From contig CAVWLF010000001.1 of the NCBI GenBank assembly GCA_963755815.1, forward strand, positions 168,682-232,681: a stretch of DNA of 64,000 bases. The letters are read 5' to 3'. Position numbers and translations under genes: made by a program. The stretch comes from Palsa-506 sp963755815. Its GTDB lineage: Bacteria; Actinomycetota; Actinomycetes; Streptosporangiales; Streptosporangiaceae. The notes under the pieces are model-generated. The model worked only from the letters and a program-made list of their open reading frames with translations. It did no database searches and was not told the DNA's origin. Within the stretch, counting starts at the first letter, position 1; each line of letters begins with the position of its first letter. Shown here one piece after another: positions 32,717 to 41,621 of the stretch.

Positions 32717-33952
32717 ATGAGCGAGTGGCCGGATGACTGGTTCAGGCAGGGTGCTGGCGCGGGCGGAGCGCCAGCCGGCCCGGGCGGAGCATCAGGCGGC
32801 ACCGGCGCGGCTGACCCCACGGTGCGGCTGCAGGCCAGGGCCGGGCAGCCCGGCGCGGGGCCGGCCGCCGGGACGGGCGGCGCGCGGCCCGGCGGCCCCG
32901 GCCCGGCCTGGCCATCGCAGCCGCCGCCGCGGTCCGCGCCCGGTGGCGGCCGGCCCGGCGGTCCGGGTGCCGCCGGCCGCCGGCGGTTTCGGCCGCGGCG
33001 GATCGTGGCGATCATCTGCGCAGTGCTGGCGCTGGTCATCGTCGTGGTCGCGGGCATGTACTTCTACCTGGGTTCGCAGCTGAACAAGAAGAACGTGCTG
33101 GTGAATTACTCCGGCCGGCCCGCGGCGTCGGCTGGCCAGAACTGGCTGATCGCCGGGTCGGACAGCCGCCAGGGGCTGACCGCCAAGCAGGAGCGCCTGC
33201 TGGCCACCGGCCACGACATCGGCGGCCACCGCTCCGACACCGTGATGATCTTGCATATTCCCGCCAACGGCGGGCCGTCCGTCCTGGTCAGCCTGCCCCG
33301 GGACTCCTACGTGCCGATTCCCGGCTACGGGGATAACAAGCTCAACGCCGCGTTCTCGTTCGGCGGCCCCAAGCTGCTGGCGAAGACCGTTCAGAACGTG
33401 ACCGGCCTGCGGATCGACCACTACATGGAAATCGGCTTCGGCGGTTTCGTGCACGTGGTCGATGCCGTCGGCGGCGTGCGCATGTGCCTCAAAACGTCGC
33501 TGTACGACCAGGCGTCCGGAGCGCGGCTGAAGAAAGGCTGCCAGACCCTGGACGGCGACCAGGCGCTGGCCTACGTGCGGACCCGGCACAACTTCTCCGA
33601 TCAGGACCTGCAGCGGGTCCAGGACCAGCGGCTGTTCATGCGGGCGCTGCTCACCAAGCTGACCAGCCCGGGCGTCATACTCAACCCCTTCGCCTCGATC
33701 CCCGCCGCGCTCGGGGTGGCCAATACGGTCACCGTCGACCAGGGCACGAGCCTGTACCAGCTGATCAAGGCGGCATTCGCGCTGCGGCATCCGGAAACCA
33801 CGACGGTCCCGATCGCCAACTCGAACTACGCCACGGCGGCCGGTGACGCGGTGCAGTGGAACAGTGCCGAGGCGACGCAGTTGTTCAACGACCTGAAGAA
33901 CGACCAGCCGGTCCCGAAGAGCCTGCTGACCGGATCGAAGCAGGCCCCCTAG
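32717..33952 (+). CDS. LytR-CpsA-Psr family cell-wall polymer ligase
   Basis: A 411-residue membrane protein that would attach polyprenyl-linked polymers (arabinogalactan-like or teichoic) to peptidoglycan. A Gly/Pro/Ala-rich cytoplasmic tail of about 90 residues precedes one transmembrane helix (IVAIICAVLALVIVVVAGMYFYL, about 96-118). The LCP domain has IAGSDSRQGL, GGHRSDTVMILHIP, SLPRDSYVPIPGYG, DAVGGVRMCL and ALAYVRTRHNFSDQDLQRVQDQR, which include the Arg and Asp residues that grip pyrophosphate and magnesium. ATG 32717 follows GGGAGAGG by eight bases and is preferred to the upstream starts. Confidence 0.92.
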   Translation: MSEWPDDWFRQGAGAGGAPAGPGGASGGTGAADPTVRLQARAGQPGAGPAAGTGGARPGGPGPAWPSQPPPRSAPGGGRPGGPGAAGRRRFRPRRIVAIICAVLALVIVVVAGMYFYLGSQLNKKNVLVNYSGRPAASAGQNWLIAGSDSRQGLTAKQERLLATGHDIGGHRSDTVMILHIPANGGPSVLVSLPRDSYVPIPGYGDNKLNAAFSFGGPKLLAKTVQNVTGLRIDHYMEIGFGGFVHVVDAVGGVRMCLKTSLYDQASGARLKKGCQTLDGDQALAYVRTRHNFSDQDLQRVQDQRLFMRALLTKLTSPGVILNPFASIPAALGVANTVTVDQGTSLYQLIKAAFALRHPETTTVPIANSNYATAAGDAVQWNSAEATQLFNDLKNDQPVPKSLLTGSKQAP

Positions 33953-34147
33953 CACCTGCGCCTCCGGCCGGCTCACTGGCGGCCGGCCTGGGCGGGCGCA
34001 CCGCGCTTGCTTCCGACACGCATGCCGTACACCATGCGAACAGGACGCGCGCTGTGAGAATGTATGACTATTGCATTCACCCAGGCCCTATCCGTTACCA
34101 TGCGCAACTCCCGCTGCGGATGGCCGCAACACAGCCGGAGGTCTCAC

Positions 34148-34369
34148 ATGGGGACCGGCACCGCCGTCGGCGCAACACGCCCCGCCGGCCTGTCCGCTCG
34201 CGAGGCGCAGATCATGACGCTCATCGCGGCCGGGCATTCCAATGGCCAGATCGCAGCGAGCTTGGTCCTCGCGGAGAAGACAGTGAAGAATCACGTGAAC
34301 CGGATCTACGCCAAGCTCGGCGTCGGCTCCCGGTCGGCGGCGATCTCCCGGTGGGGCGCCGGCGGCTAG
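34148..34369 (+). CDS. Orphan LuxR-type helix-turn-helix protein
   Basis: A 73-residue protein that is little more than a LuxR output domain: GLSAREAQIMTLIAAGHSNGQIAASLVLAEKTVKNHVNRIYAKLGVGSRSAAI. There is no receiver or sensor domain. ATG 34148 is preceded by GGAGGT at five bases, so the short form is the real start; the longer frame from 34064 is not supported. The 33953-34147 gap has TTGCAT (34071) and TACCAT (34096) as a weak promoter candidate. It may act as a dimer or by modulating other LuxR proteins. Confidence 0.78.
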   Translation: MGTGTAVGATRPAGLSAREAQIMTLIAAGHSNGQIAASLVLAEKTVKNHVNRIYAKLGVGSRSAAISRWGAGG

Positions 34370-34496
34370 CGCGACACCAGCCACGCACGGCTCGCCGAGA
34401 CCGCGCGGCCTTCCGGTTTACGCCCGCCCAGGACTAGGCCCTCGCCCAGGGCTATTACAGTGCGCCTTCAGGTAACTTTCAGGAAGGAGGCGCATT

Positions 34497-35228
34497 ATGG
34501 CTGACATGACAAGCCCGGCGAATGACGTGCACAGGCGGGTGGATGCCAGGCTGCTCGTGGTCGAGGACGAGCCGAACATCCTGGAGCTGCTCTCGGCCAG
34601 CCTGCGGTATGCCGGGTTCGAGGTCATCACCGCGGCCGCGGGCGGCGAGGCCGTGCAGGCGGCCCAGCGGCACCGGCCGGACCTCATCGTGCTGGACGTC
34701 ATGCTCCCGGACATGGATGGCTTCGACGTGATCAGGCGCCTCCGCGGCGGCGGGGCCCGGATCCCGGTGGTGTTCCTGACCGCGCGCGATTCCACCGAGG
34801 ACAAGATCCACGGCCTGACGCTCGGCGGCGACGATTACGTGACGAAGCCGTTCTCGCTGGAAGAGGTCATCGCCCGGATCCGCGCCGTGCTGCGCCGCAC
34901 CAGGGGCGACGGGACCGAGCCGCCGCCGAGGCTGAAGTTCGCCGACCTCGAACTCGATGAGGACAGCCACGAGGTGTGGCGGTCGGGCGCCCAGATTCAG
35001 CTCTCGCCGACGGAGTTCAAGCTGCTCAGGTACTTCATGGGCAACGCGAACCGGGTGCTGTCCAAGATGCAGATCCTCGACCATGTCTGGGACTACGACT
35101 TCCGCGGCGATACCGGCATCGTGGAGTCCTACGTCTCCGTGCTGCGGCGCAAGGTCGACTCCGCCGAGCCGCACCTGCTGCACACCCTGCGCGGAGTCGG
35201 CTACGTGCTCAGGCTCCCGTCCTCATAG
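34497..35228 (+). CDS. OmpR-family response regulator
   Basis: A 243-residue response regulator with a receiver (LLVVEDEPNILELL; phospho-acceptor Asp67 in IVLDVMLPDMDGFDV; Lys in YVTKPFS) and an OmpR winged helix (LSPTEFKLLRYFMGNANRVLSKMQILDHVWDYDF ... VVSYVSVLRRKVD-type with RGVGYVLR). Its closest look is to the actinobacterial TrcR/PrrA group. A textbook GGAAGGAGG site precedes ATG 34497. Four bases separate its stop from the partner kinase start at 35233, so the pair forms an operon. The secreted peptidase gene downstream might be a target. Confidence 0.92.
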   Translation: MADMTSPANDVHRRVDARLLVVEDEPNILELLSASLRYAGFEVITAAAGGEAVQAAQRHRPDLIVLDVMLPDMDGFDVIRRLRGGGARIPVVFLTARDSTEDKIHGLTLGGDDYVTKPFSLEEVIARIRAVLRRTRGDGTEPPPRLKFADLELDEDSHEVWRSGAQIQLSPTEFKLLRYFMGNANRVLSKMQILDHVWDYDFRGDTGIVESYVSVLRRKVDSAEPHLLHTLRGVGYVLRLPSS

Positions 35229-35232
35229 TCCC

Positions 35233-37200
35233 ATGGCCTCGACCTCGGCCCCCGGCCGTCAGCGGAACGCGGCCAGGCGGCTTCCCGGCCGGATGTCGCT
35301 GCGCGTCAAGCTCATCTCCGCGCTGCTGGCCCTGGTGACTGTCGCGCTGGCCGTCATCAGCATCGCCGGGATATCTGTGCTCAAGAGCTACCTGCTCGGC
35401 CAGGCCGATCAGCAGCTCGCCTCGCTGATCGGCCAGGGCCAGTACGGCCAGGTCAACCGGGACATGCTGGGGTACTTGCAAAATACCGAGGTCAGCTACC
35501 AGCCCGGCGTCTCGGTGGCCTGGATCCCGTCCGGCGGCAGCCTGCAGCAGGTCGTCCAGCCCGAGATCGTCACCGGCTTCGGCCCGCGGGCGCACAATAC
35601 CCCCGTCGCCGGGCCCGCCGTGCCGGCCGCGGAGCTCTCGCCGGCCGCGAGCGCCAGCCACCCATTTACGGTGGCGGCAGAGACGGGATCCGGGCGATGG
35701 CGGGTGGTCGTGCTCCCGTCGCAAGTCACCCTCAACGGCACGGTCATCAACGGGACGGTCGTCGTCGGCGTGGACGTCACCGACGAGTACGCCACCATCG
35801 GGCGGCTCACCAGCATCGACCTGATCGTGAGCGCGGTGATCCTGATCGTGCTCGCGCTGGTCGGGATCACCGTGGTGCGGGCGAGCCTGCGGCCGCTTAC
35901 CGAGATCGAGCAAACCGCGGAGGGGATCGCGGCCGGCGACCTGACCCGCCGCGTTCCCGACCGCGACCCCCGGACCGAAGTCGGCCGGCTCGGCCGCTCG
36001 CTGAACGCGATGCTCAGCCAGATCGAGTCCGCGTTCCGGGCGCGCGCTGAATCGGAGACCGCCGCCCGCCGGTCGGAGGAGCGGATGCGGCAGTTCGTCG
36101 CCGATGCCAGCCATGAGCTCCGTACCCCGCTGACGGCGATCAGGGGGTTCGCCGAGTACTACCGGCAGCGCGGCGGGGTCGAGCACGGCGGGCCGGAGCG
36201 AGGCGCACTCGCCGCGGGGAGTTCCGGGAGCACGCAGATACCGGGTGGCCACGTCCGGGATCTGCCGGCTCACTCGTCGGAGGCCTGGGGCCCGCTCACC
36301 CGGGTCGACCTGGACCGGATCATGCGACGGGTCGAGCAGGAGTCCTCCCGGATGGGCATCCTGGTCGAGGACATGCTGCTGCTGGCCCGGCTCGACCAGC
36401 AGCGGCCACTGGAGAACCGTCCCGTTGACCTGCTCACGCTGGCCGCCGACGCGGTGCACGACGCCCGAGTGATGGCCCCGCGGCGGAGCATCGACCTGAC
36501 GGTGCTGCCCGGCGCCGCCCCGATCGTGCTCGGCGACGAGGTACGGCTTCGTCAGGTGATCGGGAACCTGATGAGCAACGCGCTCATCCACACCCCGGAC
36601 GGGACTCCCGTCGAGGTGCGGATCCGGCCGGGCACCCTGGACGAAGGACATGCGCACGCAGGCCAGGCAGTCCTGCCGCCGAGCCCGGAACTAGCCGCCG
36701 GGCCGGCCGTCGCGGCCGGCCCCGGGTCAGCGGGCGGGCCGGGCCCCGAGCCAGCAGCCGGGCCAGCCCGGGCGCCAGCAGCCGGAACCGCGTCTCCGGC
36801 AGTCATCCTCGAGGTGGCCGACCGTGGCCCGGGGCTGACTCCCGACCAGGCAGAACGCGCCTTCGAGCGGTTCTACCGCGCCGATCTGGCCCGGGCCAGG
36901 CACGCCGGCGGCAGCGGTCTCGGCCTGGCCATCGTGGCCGCCCTGGTCGCGGCGCATGGCGGCACGGTGAGCGTCGAGCCGACACCGGGAAACGGCGCCA
37001 CATTCCGCATCGCGCTCCCGCTGGCCCCCGAGGTGCTCGGCCCCGAACCGGACGCCGAATCCTCGCCCGCCGGCCAGCCCGCGCCCGCCGGCCAGCCCGC
37101 GCCGGCCGGGGAGCCCGCGATAGCCGGGGAGGCCGGACCGGGCGGGGCGTCCGCGCCGGACCACGAGCACCCGGCCGGTCACGCCCCGGCGGCCGGCTGA
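35233..37200 (+). CDS. Sensor histidine kinase with DHp and ATPase-domain insertions
   Basis: A 655-residue sensor kinase paired with the OmpR-type regulator. Two membrane helices (about 30-52 and 195-218) flank an extracellular sensor domain; a HAMP domain follows (VRASLRPLTEIEQTAEGIAAGDLTRRVPDRD). The H-box is FVADASHELRTPLTAIRGFAEYYRQ with His294. Unusually, about 45 low-complexity residues interrupt the hairpin before LTRVDLDRIMRRVEQESSRMGILVEDML, and a Gly/Pro/Ala stretch of about 50 residues lies between the N-box (NLMSNALIHTPDGTPVEV) and the D-box (VADRGPGL). A Pro/Ala tail of 60 residues ends the protein. The catalytic motifs are intact. Confidence 0.9.
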   Translation: MASTSAPGRQRNAARRLPGRMSLRVKLISALLALVTVALAVISIAGISVLKSYLLGQADQQLASLIGQGQYGQVNRDMLGYLQNTEVSYQPGVSVAWIPSGGSLQQVVQPEIVTGFGPRAHNTPVAGPAVPAAELSPAASASHPFTVAAETGSGRWRVVVLPSQVTLNGTVINGTVVVGVDVTDEYATIGRLTSIDLIVSAVILIVLALVGITVVRASLRPLTEIEQTAEGIAAGDLTRRVPDRDPRTEVGRLGRSLNAMLSQIESAFRARAESETAARRSEERMRQFVADASHELRTPLTAIRGFAEYYRQRGGVEHGGPERGALAAGSSGSTQIPGGHVRDLPAHSSEAWGPLTRVDLDRIMRRVEQESSRMGILVEDMLLLARLDQQRPLENRPVDLLTLAADAVHDARVMAPRRSIDLTVLPGAAPIVLGDEVRLRQVIGNLMSNALIHTPDGTPVEVRIRPGTLDEGHAHAGQAVLPPSPELAAGPAVAAGPGSAGGPGPEPAAGPARAPAAGTASPAVILEVADRGPGLTPDQAERAFERFYRADLARARHAGGSGLGLAIVAALVAAHGGTVSVEPTPGNGATFRIALPLAPEVLGPEPDAESSPAGQPAPAGQPAPAGEPAIAGEAGPGGASAPDHEHPAGHAPAAG

Positions 37201-37265
37201 GCACCGCTGGCGGCGTGGCCTGGGCGGATCTTGGCGATTTCTCATAACTGGGAAACCCCTGTGAA

Positions 37266-37293
37266 GGTCATCCCGCTGTCACCTGAAATGACC
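37266..37293. promoter_or_regulatory. Inverted repeat upstream of the G1 peptidase gene
   Basis: GGTCAT (37266-37271) and ATGACC (37288-37293) are complementary with a 16-base spacer, about 100 bases before ATG 37391 and just after the two-component system. It may be a regulator site. Confidence 0.3.
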
Positions 37294-37390
37294 CGCGATG
37301 CGTCATCGTTAGGACGGGCTTTCATTCCCTCCCCGTCTTCCGATAGCTGCCCGTCGCAGTGGCAGGTCTCGTACGAGAGGACTCCCCCGC

Positions 37391-38224
37391 ATGCACACCG
37401 CACGACTCCTCCGGCCGCTCGCGGTCGCGGCCAGCGTTGCGGCGCTGGCCATGTTCGCGGTCTCGCCGTCGGGCGCCGCCGCTGCGCCGTCTCCTCAGCA
37501 GGGCAAAGTCGTGGTGCACCCGCTTGAGCTCGCGCCCGGCGCGGGCACCACGGGAGGCACGGTGGACAGCAACAACTGGGCCGGATACGTCGCCCTCCCC
37601 GCGCACCCGAGTGCCAGCTTCCGCTTCGTCAAGTCCACCTTCACCGTGCCATCGGTCAACTGCGGGTCCACCGACAGCTTTTCCGCGCACTGGGTCGGGC
37701 TGGACGGCGACGGCACCGGCACCGTGGAGCAGGCCGGCGTCGAATCCGACTGCAACGGCTCCACCCCGGCCTACTCGGCCTGGTGGGAGACCTACCCCGG
37801 TAACGCGGTCCAGACCGCCTTCACCCTGAACGCCGGCGACGCCGTGACGGCGTCGGTTTACTTCAACGCCGCCTCCGGCTCCCACCACGACATGTACAAC
37901 CTCGTCCTCGACGACGTCACCAGCGGCCAGAGCTTCAACCTATGGGAGCCCTGCGGCGGGTCCAGCTGCAAGAACGGCTCGGCCGAGATCATCTCGGAGT
38001 CGCCGTCAGACGACACCGGCATCCTGCCGCTGGCCGACTACGGCATCATGAACTACGTGAACATCGGGGTCACCGACAAGAGCGGCCAGCGGGGCGGCAT
38101 CACGTCGTCCAACTGGAAGGAAGACAAGATCATCCAGGTCGGCACCACCGGGCACACTCTGGCCACGCCCGGATCGCTCTTCGGCAGCCAGGCGTTCAGC
38201 AACACCTGGGAGAACTCCAGCTGA
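37391..38224 (+). CDS. Secreted G1-family (eqolisin) glutamic peptidase
   Basis: A 277-residue exported peptidase of family G1, acid-active enzymes known mainly from fungi. A signal peptide (LLRPLAVAASVAALAMFAVSPSGAAAA) ends near residue 32. The mature part shows NNWAGYVA, FTVPSVNC, HWVGLDGDGTGTVEQAGVESDC with the catalytic Gln114, YSAWWETYP, and AEIISESP carrying the probable catalytic Glu (199 or 203). Two or more disulfides are likely (Cys91/121, Cys188/193). GAGAGGA lies nine bases before ATG 37391. The fold would cut proteins in acidic surroundings, fitting a soil saprophyte. Whether the upstream two-component system controls it is unknown. Confidence 0.85.
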   Translation: MHTARLLRPLAVAASVAALAMFAVSPSGAAAAPSPQQGKVVVHPLELAPGAGTTGGTVDSNNWAGYVALPAHPSASFRFVKSTFTVPSVNCGSTDSFSAHWVGLDGDGTGTVEQAGVESDCNGSTPAYSAWWETYPGNAVQTAFTLNAGDAVTASVYFNAASGSHHDMYNLVLDDVTSGQSFNLWEPCGGSSCKNGSAEIISESPSDDTGILPLADYGIMNYVNIGVTDKSGQRGGITSSNWKEDKIIQVGTTGHTLATPGSLFGSQAFSNTWENSS

Positions 38225-38230
38225 CCTGCG

Positions 38231-39130
38231 CTACTCCCCGGCATTGAGCGCGGCCCGGGCCGCGCTCAGTGCCGCATCCCGGTAGCTGGCGCCGAACAGG
38301 CAGACATGCACCAGCAGGGGATGCAGCTGGTGCAGCGGCACGCGGGCCCGCCAGCCGGCCGCGAGCGGGGCGACCTCCTGGTACGCGGCCACGATCCGGT
38401 CCAGGTCGGGCGCGCCGAACAGGGCCAGCATGGCCAGGTCAGATTCCCGGTGCCCGCCCTGCGCGGCCGGGTCGATGAGCCACCCCCGGCCGCCGGACCA
38501 GAGCAGGTTCCCGGACCAGCAATCGCCGTGAATGCGGCTAGGCGGCTCGGCCGGCCCGGCCAGCGCGCCGGCCCGGCTGGCGACCGTCTCCACCAGCCGC
38601 ACGTCGGCCGCGGTCAGCGGGCCCGCGTCGAAGGCACGCCGCGCATAGGGCAGCAGCCGCTCACGTCCGTACCACTCCGGCCACGAGTCCCCCGCGTCCC
38701 CGCTGCCGCTGCCCAGCGGCAGGCTGGCGATGAACCCCTGCCCGGGCGTGCCGAAGCGGCCGGCGCCGGCCAGGTGCAGGCGGGCCAGATCCCGGCCGAA
38801 GCGCTCAGCGGCCGCCGCGCCCGGTGCCTCGCCCGGCAGCCAGGACACGGCGAGCGCCCCGGAGTCCCAGCCCAGCACATCGGGAACCGGCACCGCCCCG
38901 GCATCGGCCAGCCAGCGCAGCCCGCGCGCCTCGGCCTCGAAGACGCCATCCAGGCCAGCGCCCAGGTCCGCCCCGGCCACCTTGGCGAACACCTGCCGCC
39001 CGTCGGCCAGCACCGCGTGGTAGTGGTCCCACTCATGCTGCCCGCCGAGGCGGCGGACCGAGCGCGGCGCCGCGCCGGTGAGCCGCCCGAGGCGCGCAGC
39101 GACATCCGGATCCGCGGGCGGCCCGGTCAC
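38231..39130 (-). CDS. Fructosamine kinase family protein
   Basis: A 299-residue kinase of the fructosamine-3-kinase family, which phosphorylates sugars on glycated amines so that they detach. It has GGQHEWDHYHAVLADGRQVFAK (Lys of the ATP site), the catalytic RIHGDCWSGNLLW and the metal-site LIDPAAQGGHRESDLAML; the tail LHQLHPLLVHVCLFGASYRD is typical. The GTG start at 39130 overlaps the stop of the tyrosine phosphatase gene (GTGA), so the two are translated in sequence. This gene pair occurs widely in actinomycetes and hints at a joint role in removing sugar adducts. Confidence 0.88.
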   Translation of the reverse strand: MTGPPADPDVAARLGRLTGAAPRSVRRLGGQHEWDHYHAVLADGRQVFAKVAGADLGAGLDGVFEAEARGLRWLADAGAVPVPDVLGWDSGALAVSWLPGEAPGAAAAERFGRDLARLHLAGAGRFGTPGQGFIASLPLGSGSGDAGDSWPEWYGRERLLPYARRAFDAGPLTAADVRLVETVASRAGALAGPAEPPSRIHGDCWSGNLLWSGGRGWLIDPAAQGGHRESDLAMLALFGAPDLDRIVAAYQEVAPLAAGWRARVPLHQLHPLLVHVCLFGASYRDAALSAARAALNAGE

Positions 39131-39738
39131 CGCTCGCCCGTGCCGCTTCCGTCATCGCCGGAGATGAGCACGGCGAGCTGCGCCGCCAGGCCGCTGGCCG
39201 CGGCCTGCACCAGGTCAAACGCCAGCGCATACTCAGCCGAGCTGCCGTGGTACGGGTCCGGGACATCGCCGTCGTACGGGTCGCGGGCCGTCCGGCCCGC
39301 GACCGGCTCGCCGCCTCCGTCGGCCGCCGGGTCGAACGACCTGAGCAGCCGGATCCGCTCCCTGGCGGTCGCCCGGTCCGGCGCCATCCGGCGCAGGTCG
39401 GCCAGGTTCTGCCGGTCCATCGCGACCACGAGGTCGTAGCCGCCGAACCAGGACCGGTCGAACTGCCGGGCGCGGTGCCCCGACCCGTCGTAGCCGCGCG
39501 CCGCCAGCTCCGCCCGCGCGCCCGGATCCATCGGCCCGCCCACGTGCCAGTTCCCGGTGCCCGAGCTGTCCACCTCGACCCGGCCGGACAGGCCGGCCCG
39601 CGCGAGCTCCGCGCGCAGCACCACCTCGGCGGTCGGTGACCGGCAGATATTGCCCAGGCAGACCAGCGAAACCCGATACGGGCCAAACGGATGACGGGGC
39701 GCCGGTGGCGGCTCCGACGCGATTGCATGACCGGGCAT
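39127..39738 (-). CDS. Low-molecular-weight protein-tyrosine phosphatase
   Basis: A 203-residue LMW-PTP. The catalytic P-loop is VCLGNICRSP (Cys27 to Arg33, C-x5-R) and the general acid is Asp161 in DVPDPYHG. Upstream residues 1-20 are an extra proline-rich tail. The family dephosphorylates Tyr residues or, in the neighbouring-kinase context seen here, possibly sugar phosphates on proteins. ATG 39738 is the start that keeps the conserved N-terminus; the 138 codons upstream in the same frame are not related. Its last bases overlap the fructosamine-kinase start. Confidence 0.9.
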   Translation of the reverse strand: MPGHAIASEPPPAPRHPFGPYRVSLVCLGNICRSPTAEVVLRAELARAGLSGRVEVDSSGTGNWHVGGPMDPGARAELAARGYDGSGHRARQFDRSWFGGYDLVVAMDRQNLADLRRMAPDRATARERIRLLRSFDPAADGGGEPVAGRTARDPYDGDVPDPYHGSSAEYALAFDLVQAAASGLAAQLAVLISGDDGSGTGER

Positions 39739-39881
39739 GCCACCAAGGATGCCCGACCGGCCGGTCCGCCTCACCCCAGGCCCGCAGGCAGGGCGCGGGG
39801 CCAGGCCGCCCTGGGCGGCTGACCGCCGCGGGCAGCCGACCGCCGTGGGCGGCGCAGTGCCGCCCGCGGCCGGCTGCCACG

Positions 39882-41276
39882 ATGGAGCGCATGTTCTCGA
39901 CCGCGGATTACCGGAAGCTGTCCTTCTGGCTCGACACCGTGCCCGGCTCACTGGCCCCTGGCCGCCCGCTGGCCGGCGATGTTGATGTCGACGTGGCCAT
40001 TGCCGGGGCGGGATACACCGGGCTGTGGACTGCGTACTACCTGTCTCGCGCGGAGCCTGGTCTGAAGATCGCGGTCTGCGAGCGCGAGATCGCCGGCTTC
40101 GGGGCCTCGGGACGGAACGGCGGCTGGTGCTCGGCGCTGTTCCCCGCGTCACTCGGCAAGCTGGAGCGGATGGCCGGGCGGGACGCGGCGATCGCCATGC
40201 AACGGGCCATGCAGGAGACCGTGGACGAGGTCGCGGCCGCCGTGTCGGCGGAGGCCATCGACTGCCACTGGGCCAAGGGCGGGACGGTGCAGCTGGCCCG
40301 CTCGGCCGCCCAGCTTGACCGGGCCACGGCCGAGGTGTCCGAGGCCAGGGAGTTCGGGTTCGGCTCCGGCGACCTGAAACTGCTGACCGCCACCGAGGCC
40401 CGCGACCTGGTGGCCGCCACCGGCGTGCTCGGCGGCACGTACACCCCGCATTGCGCTGCCATTCACCCGGCCCGGCTGGTGCGCGGGCTGGCCGAGGCGG
40501 TGCGCCGTCGCGGCGTCACCCTGTACGAGCGCACCCCGGTGACGCGGATCGAGCCGGGCCGCCTGGTCACGCCGTCCGGAACGGTCCGCGCGCGGTACGT
40601 GATCCGCGCGACGGAAGGCTATACGCCGCAGCTGCCCGGCCAGCGGCGCGCGATCGTGCCGGTGTACTCGCTGATGATCGCGACCACGCCGCTGCCGGAC
40701 TCGGCCTGGGAGCAGATCGGCCTGGCCGGCCGGCCCACCTTCGGTGATCTCCGGCACCTGATCATCTACGGGCAGCGGACCGACGACGGGCGATTCGCGT
40801 TCGGCGGCCGGGGTGCTCCGTATCATCTCGGCTCGGCTATCCGGCCCTCCTTTGACCGCGCACCCGGCGTTTTCCTGGCCCTCCGCCGCACGCTCGCGGA
40901 ACTCTTCCCGGCGCTGGCCGACGTGAAGATATCGCACGCCTGGGGCGGCCCGATCGGCGTGCCGCGGGACTGGTGCGCGTCGGTCGGCCTGGACCGCTCG
41001 ACCGGAGTCGGCTGGGCCGGCGGCTACGTCGGCGACGGGGTGGCGACCACGAACCTGGCCGGGCGCACCCTGGCTGACCTGGTCCTCGGCCACGACTCCA
41101 GCATCACCAGGCTGCCCTGGGTCGGGCACCAGTCACCGCGCTGGGAGGCCGAGCCGCTGCGCTGGATCGGCGTCAACGCGGGTCTGCAGGTGATGACCTG
41201 GGCGGACCGGCAGGAGGCCAGGACCGGCCGGCCATCGCGAGCGGCGGGGTTCGTCGGACGTTACCTCGGGGACTAG
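39882..41276 (+). CDS. FAD-dependent oxidoreductase (DAO/PuuB-like)
   Basis: A 464-residue flavoprotein of the D-amino-acid-oxidase fold. GAGYTG at 42-47 is the FAD Rossmann motif, GASGRNGGW follows, and the C-terminal GWAGGYVGDGVATTNLAGRTLADLVLG closes the FAD site. This arrangement matches gamma-glutamylputrescine or related amine oxidases (PuuB/ordL type), but the amine is unknown. Start ATG 39882 or 39891; neither has a good ribosome site. It is transcribed away from the phosphatase gene and is followed by tRNA-Lys. Confidence 0.85.
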   Translation: MERMFSTADYRKLSFWLDTVPGSLAPGRPLAGDVDVDVAIAGAGYTGLWTAYYLSRAEPGLKIAVCEREIAGFGASGRNGGWCSALFPASLGKLERMAGRDAAIAMQRAMQETVDEVAAAVSAEAIDCHWAKGGTVQLARSAAQLDRATAEVSEAREFGFGSGDLKLLTATEARDLVAATGVLGGTYTPHCAAIHPARLVRGLAEAVRRRGVTLYERTPVTRIEPGRLVTPSGTVRARYVIRATEGYTPQLPGQRRAIVPVYSLMIATTPLPDSAWEQIGLAGRPTFGDLRHLIIYGQRTDDGRFAFGGRGAPYHLGSAIRPSFDRAPGVFLALRRTLAELFPALADVKISHAWGGPIGVPRDWCASVGLDRSTGVGWAGGYVGDGVATTNLAGRTLADLVLGHDSSITRLPWVGHQSPRWEAEPLRWIGVNAGLQVMTWADRQEARTGRPSRAAGFVGRYLGD

Positions 41277-41331
41277 CGCGATGCCTGTTTCCCGCGGAGA
41301 CGAGCGTTTCGCGCCCTCTCCGCGAGCCTGC

Positions 41332-41337
41332 TACGAT
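41332..41337 (+). promoter_or_regulatory. -10 hexamer of tRNA-Lys
   Basis: TACGAT lies 13 bases before the first tRNA base, as expected for a short 5' leader. A clear -35 is not visible. Confidence 0.45.
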
Positions 41338-41350
41338 CACTGCGTCTCAT

Positions 41351-41423
41351 GCGCCGCTAGCTCAATTGGCAGAGCAGCAGACTCTTAATCTGCGGGTTCG
41401 GGGTTCAAGTCCCTGGCGGCGCA
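41351..41423 (+). tRNA. tRNA-Lys (CTT)
   Basis: Cloverleaf: acceptor GCGCCGC pairs with GCGGCGC, D-arm GCTC...GAGC, anticodon stem GCAGA/TCTGC with loop CTCTTAA (anticodon CTT at 41384-41386), T-arm GGGG-TTCAAGT-CCCT with one weak pair. Discriminator A at 41423; the following bases are CCCA, so CCA is not encoded exactly. Confidence 0.96.
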
Positions 41424-41621
41424 CCCAATAATGCCAAGTTTGCCCAGGTGAGCGAGCGCTTTGCGCTCGCCGTCCGGCCGGGCCCGTAAATGCTGGCGGC
41501 CGTTGCCGCGGGCCGCATTGTTCGCCCATAGCGCCGCTCCGATCTTGGTGACGGCGTCAGTCATGCCGGGCCCCGGCACGCCGGCGATAGCGTGAAACCA
41601 GCCTGACCCGAGGTGGTTTCC

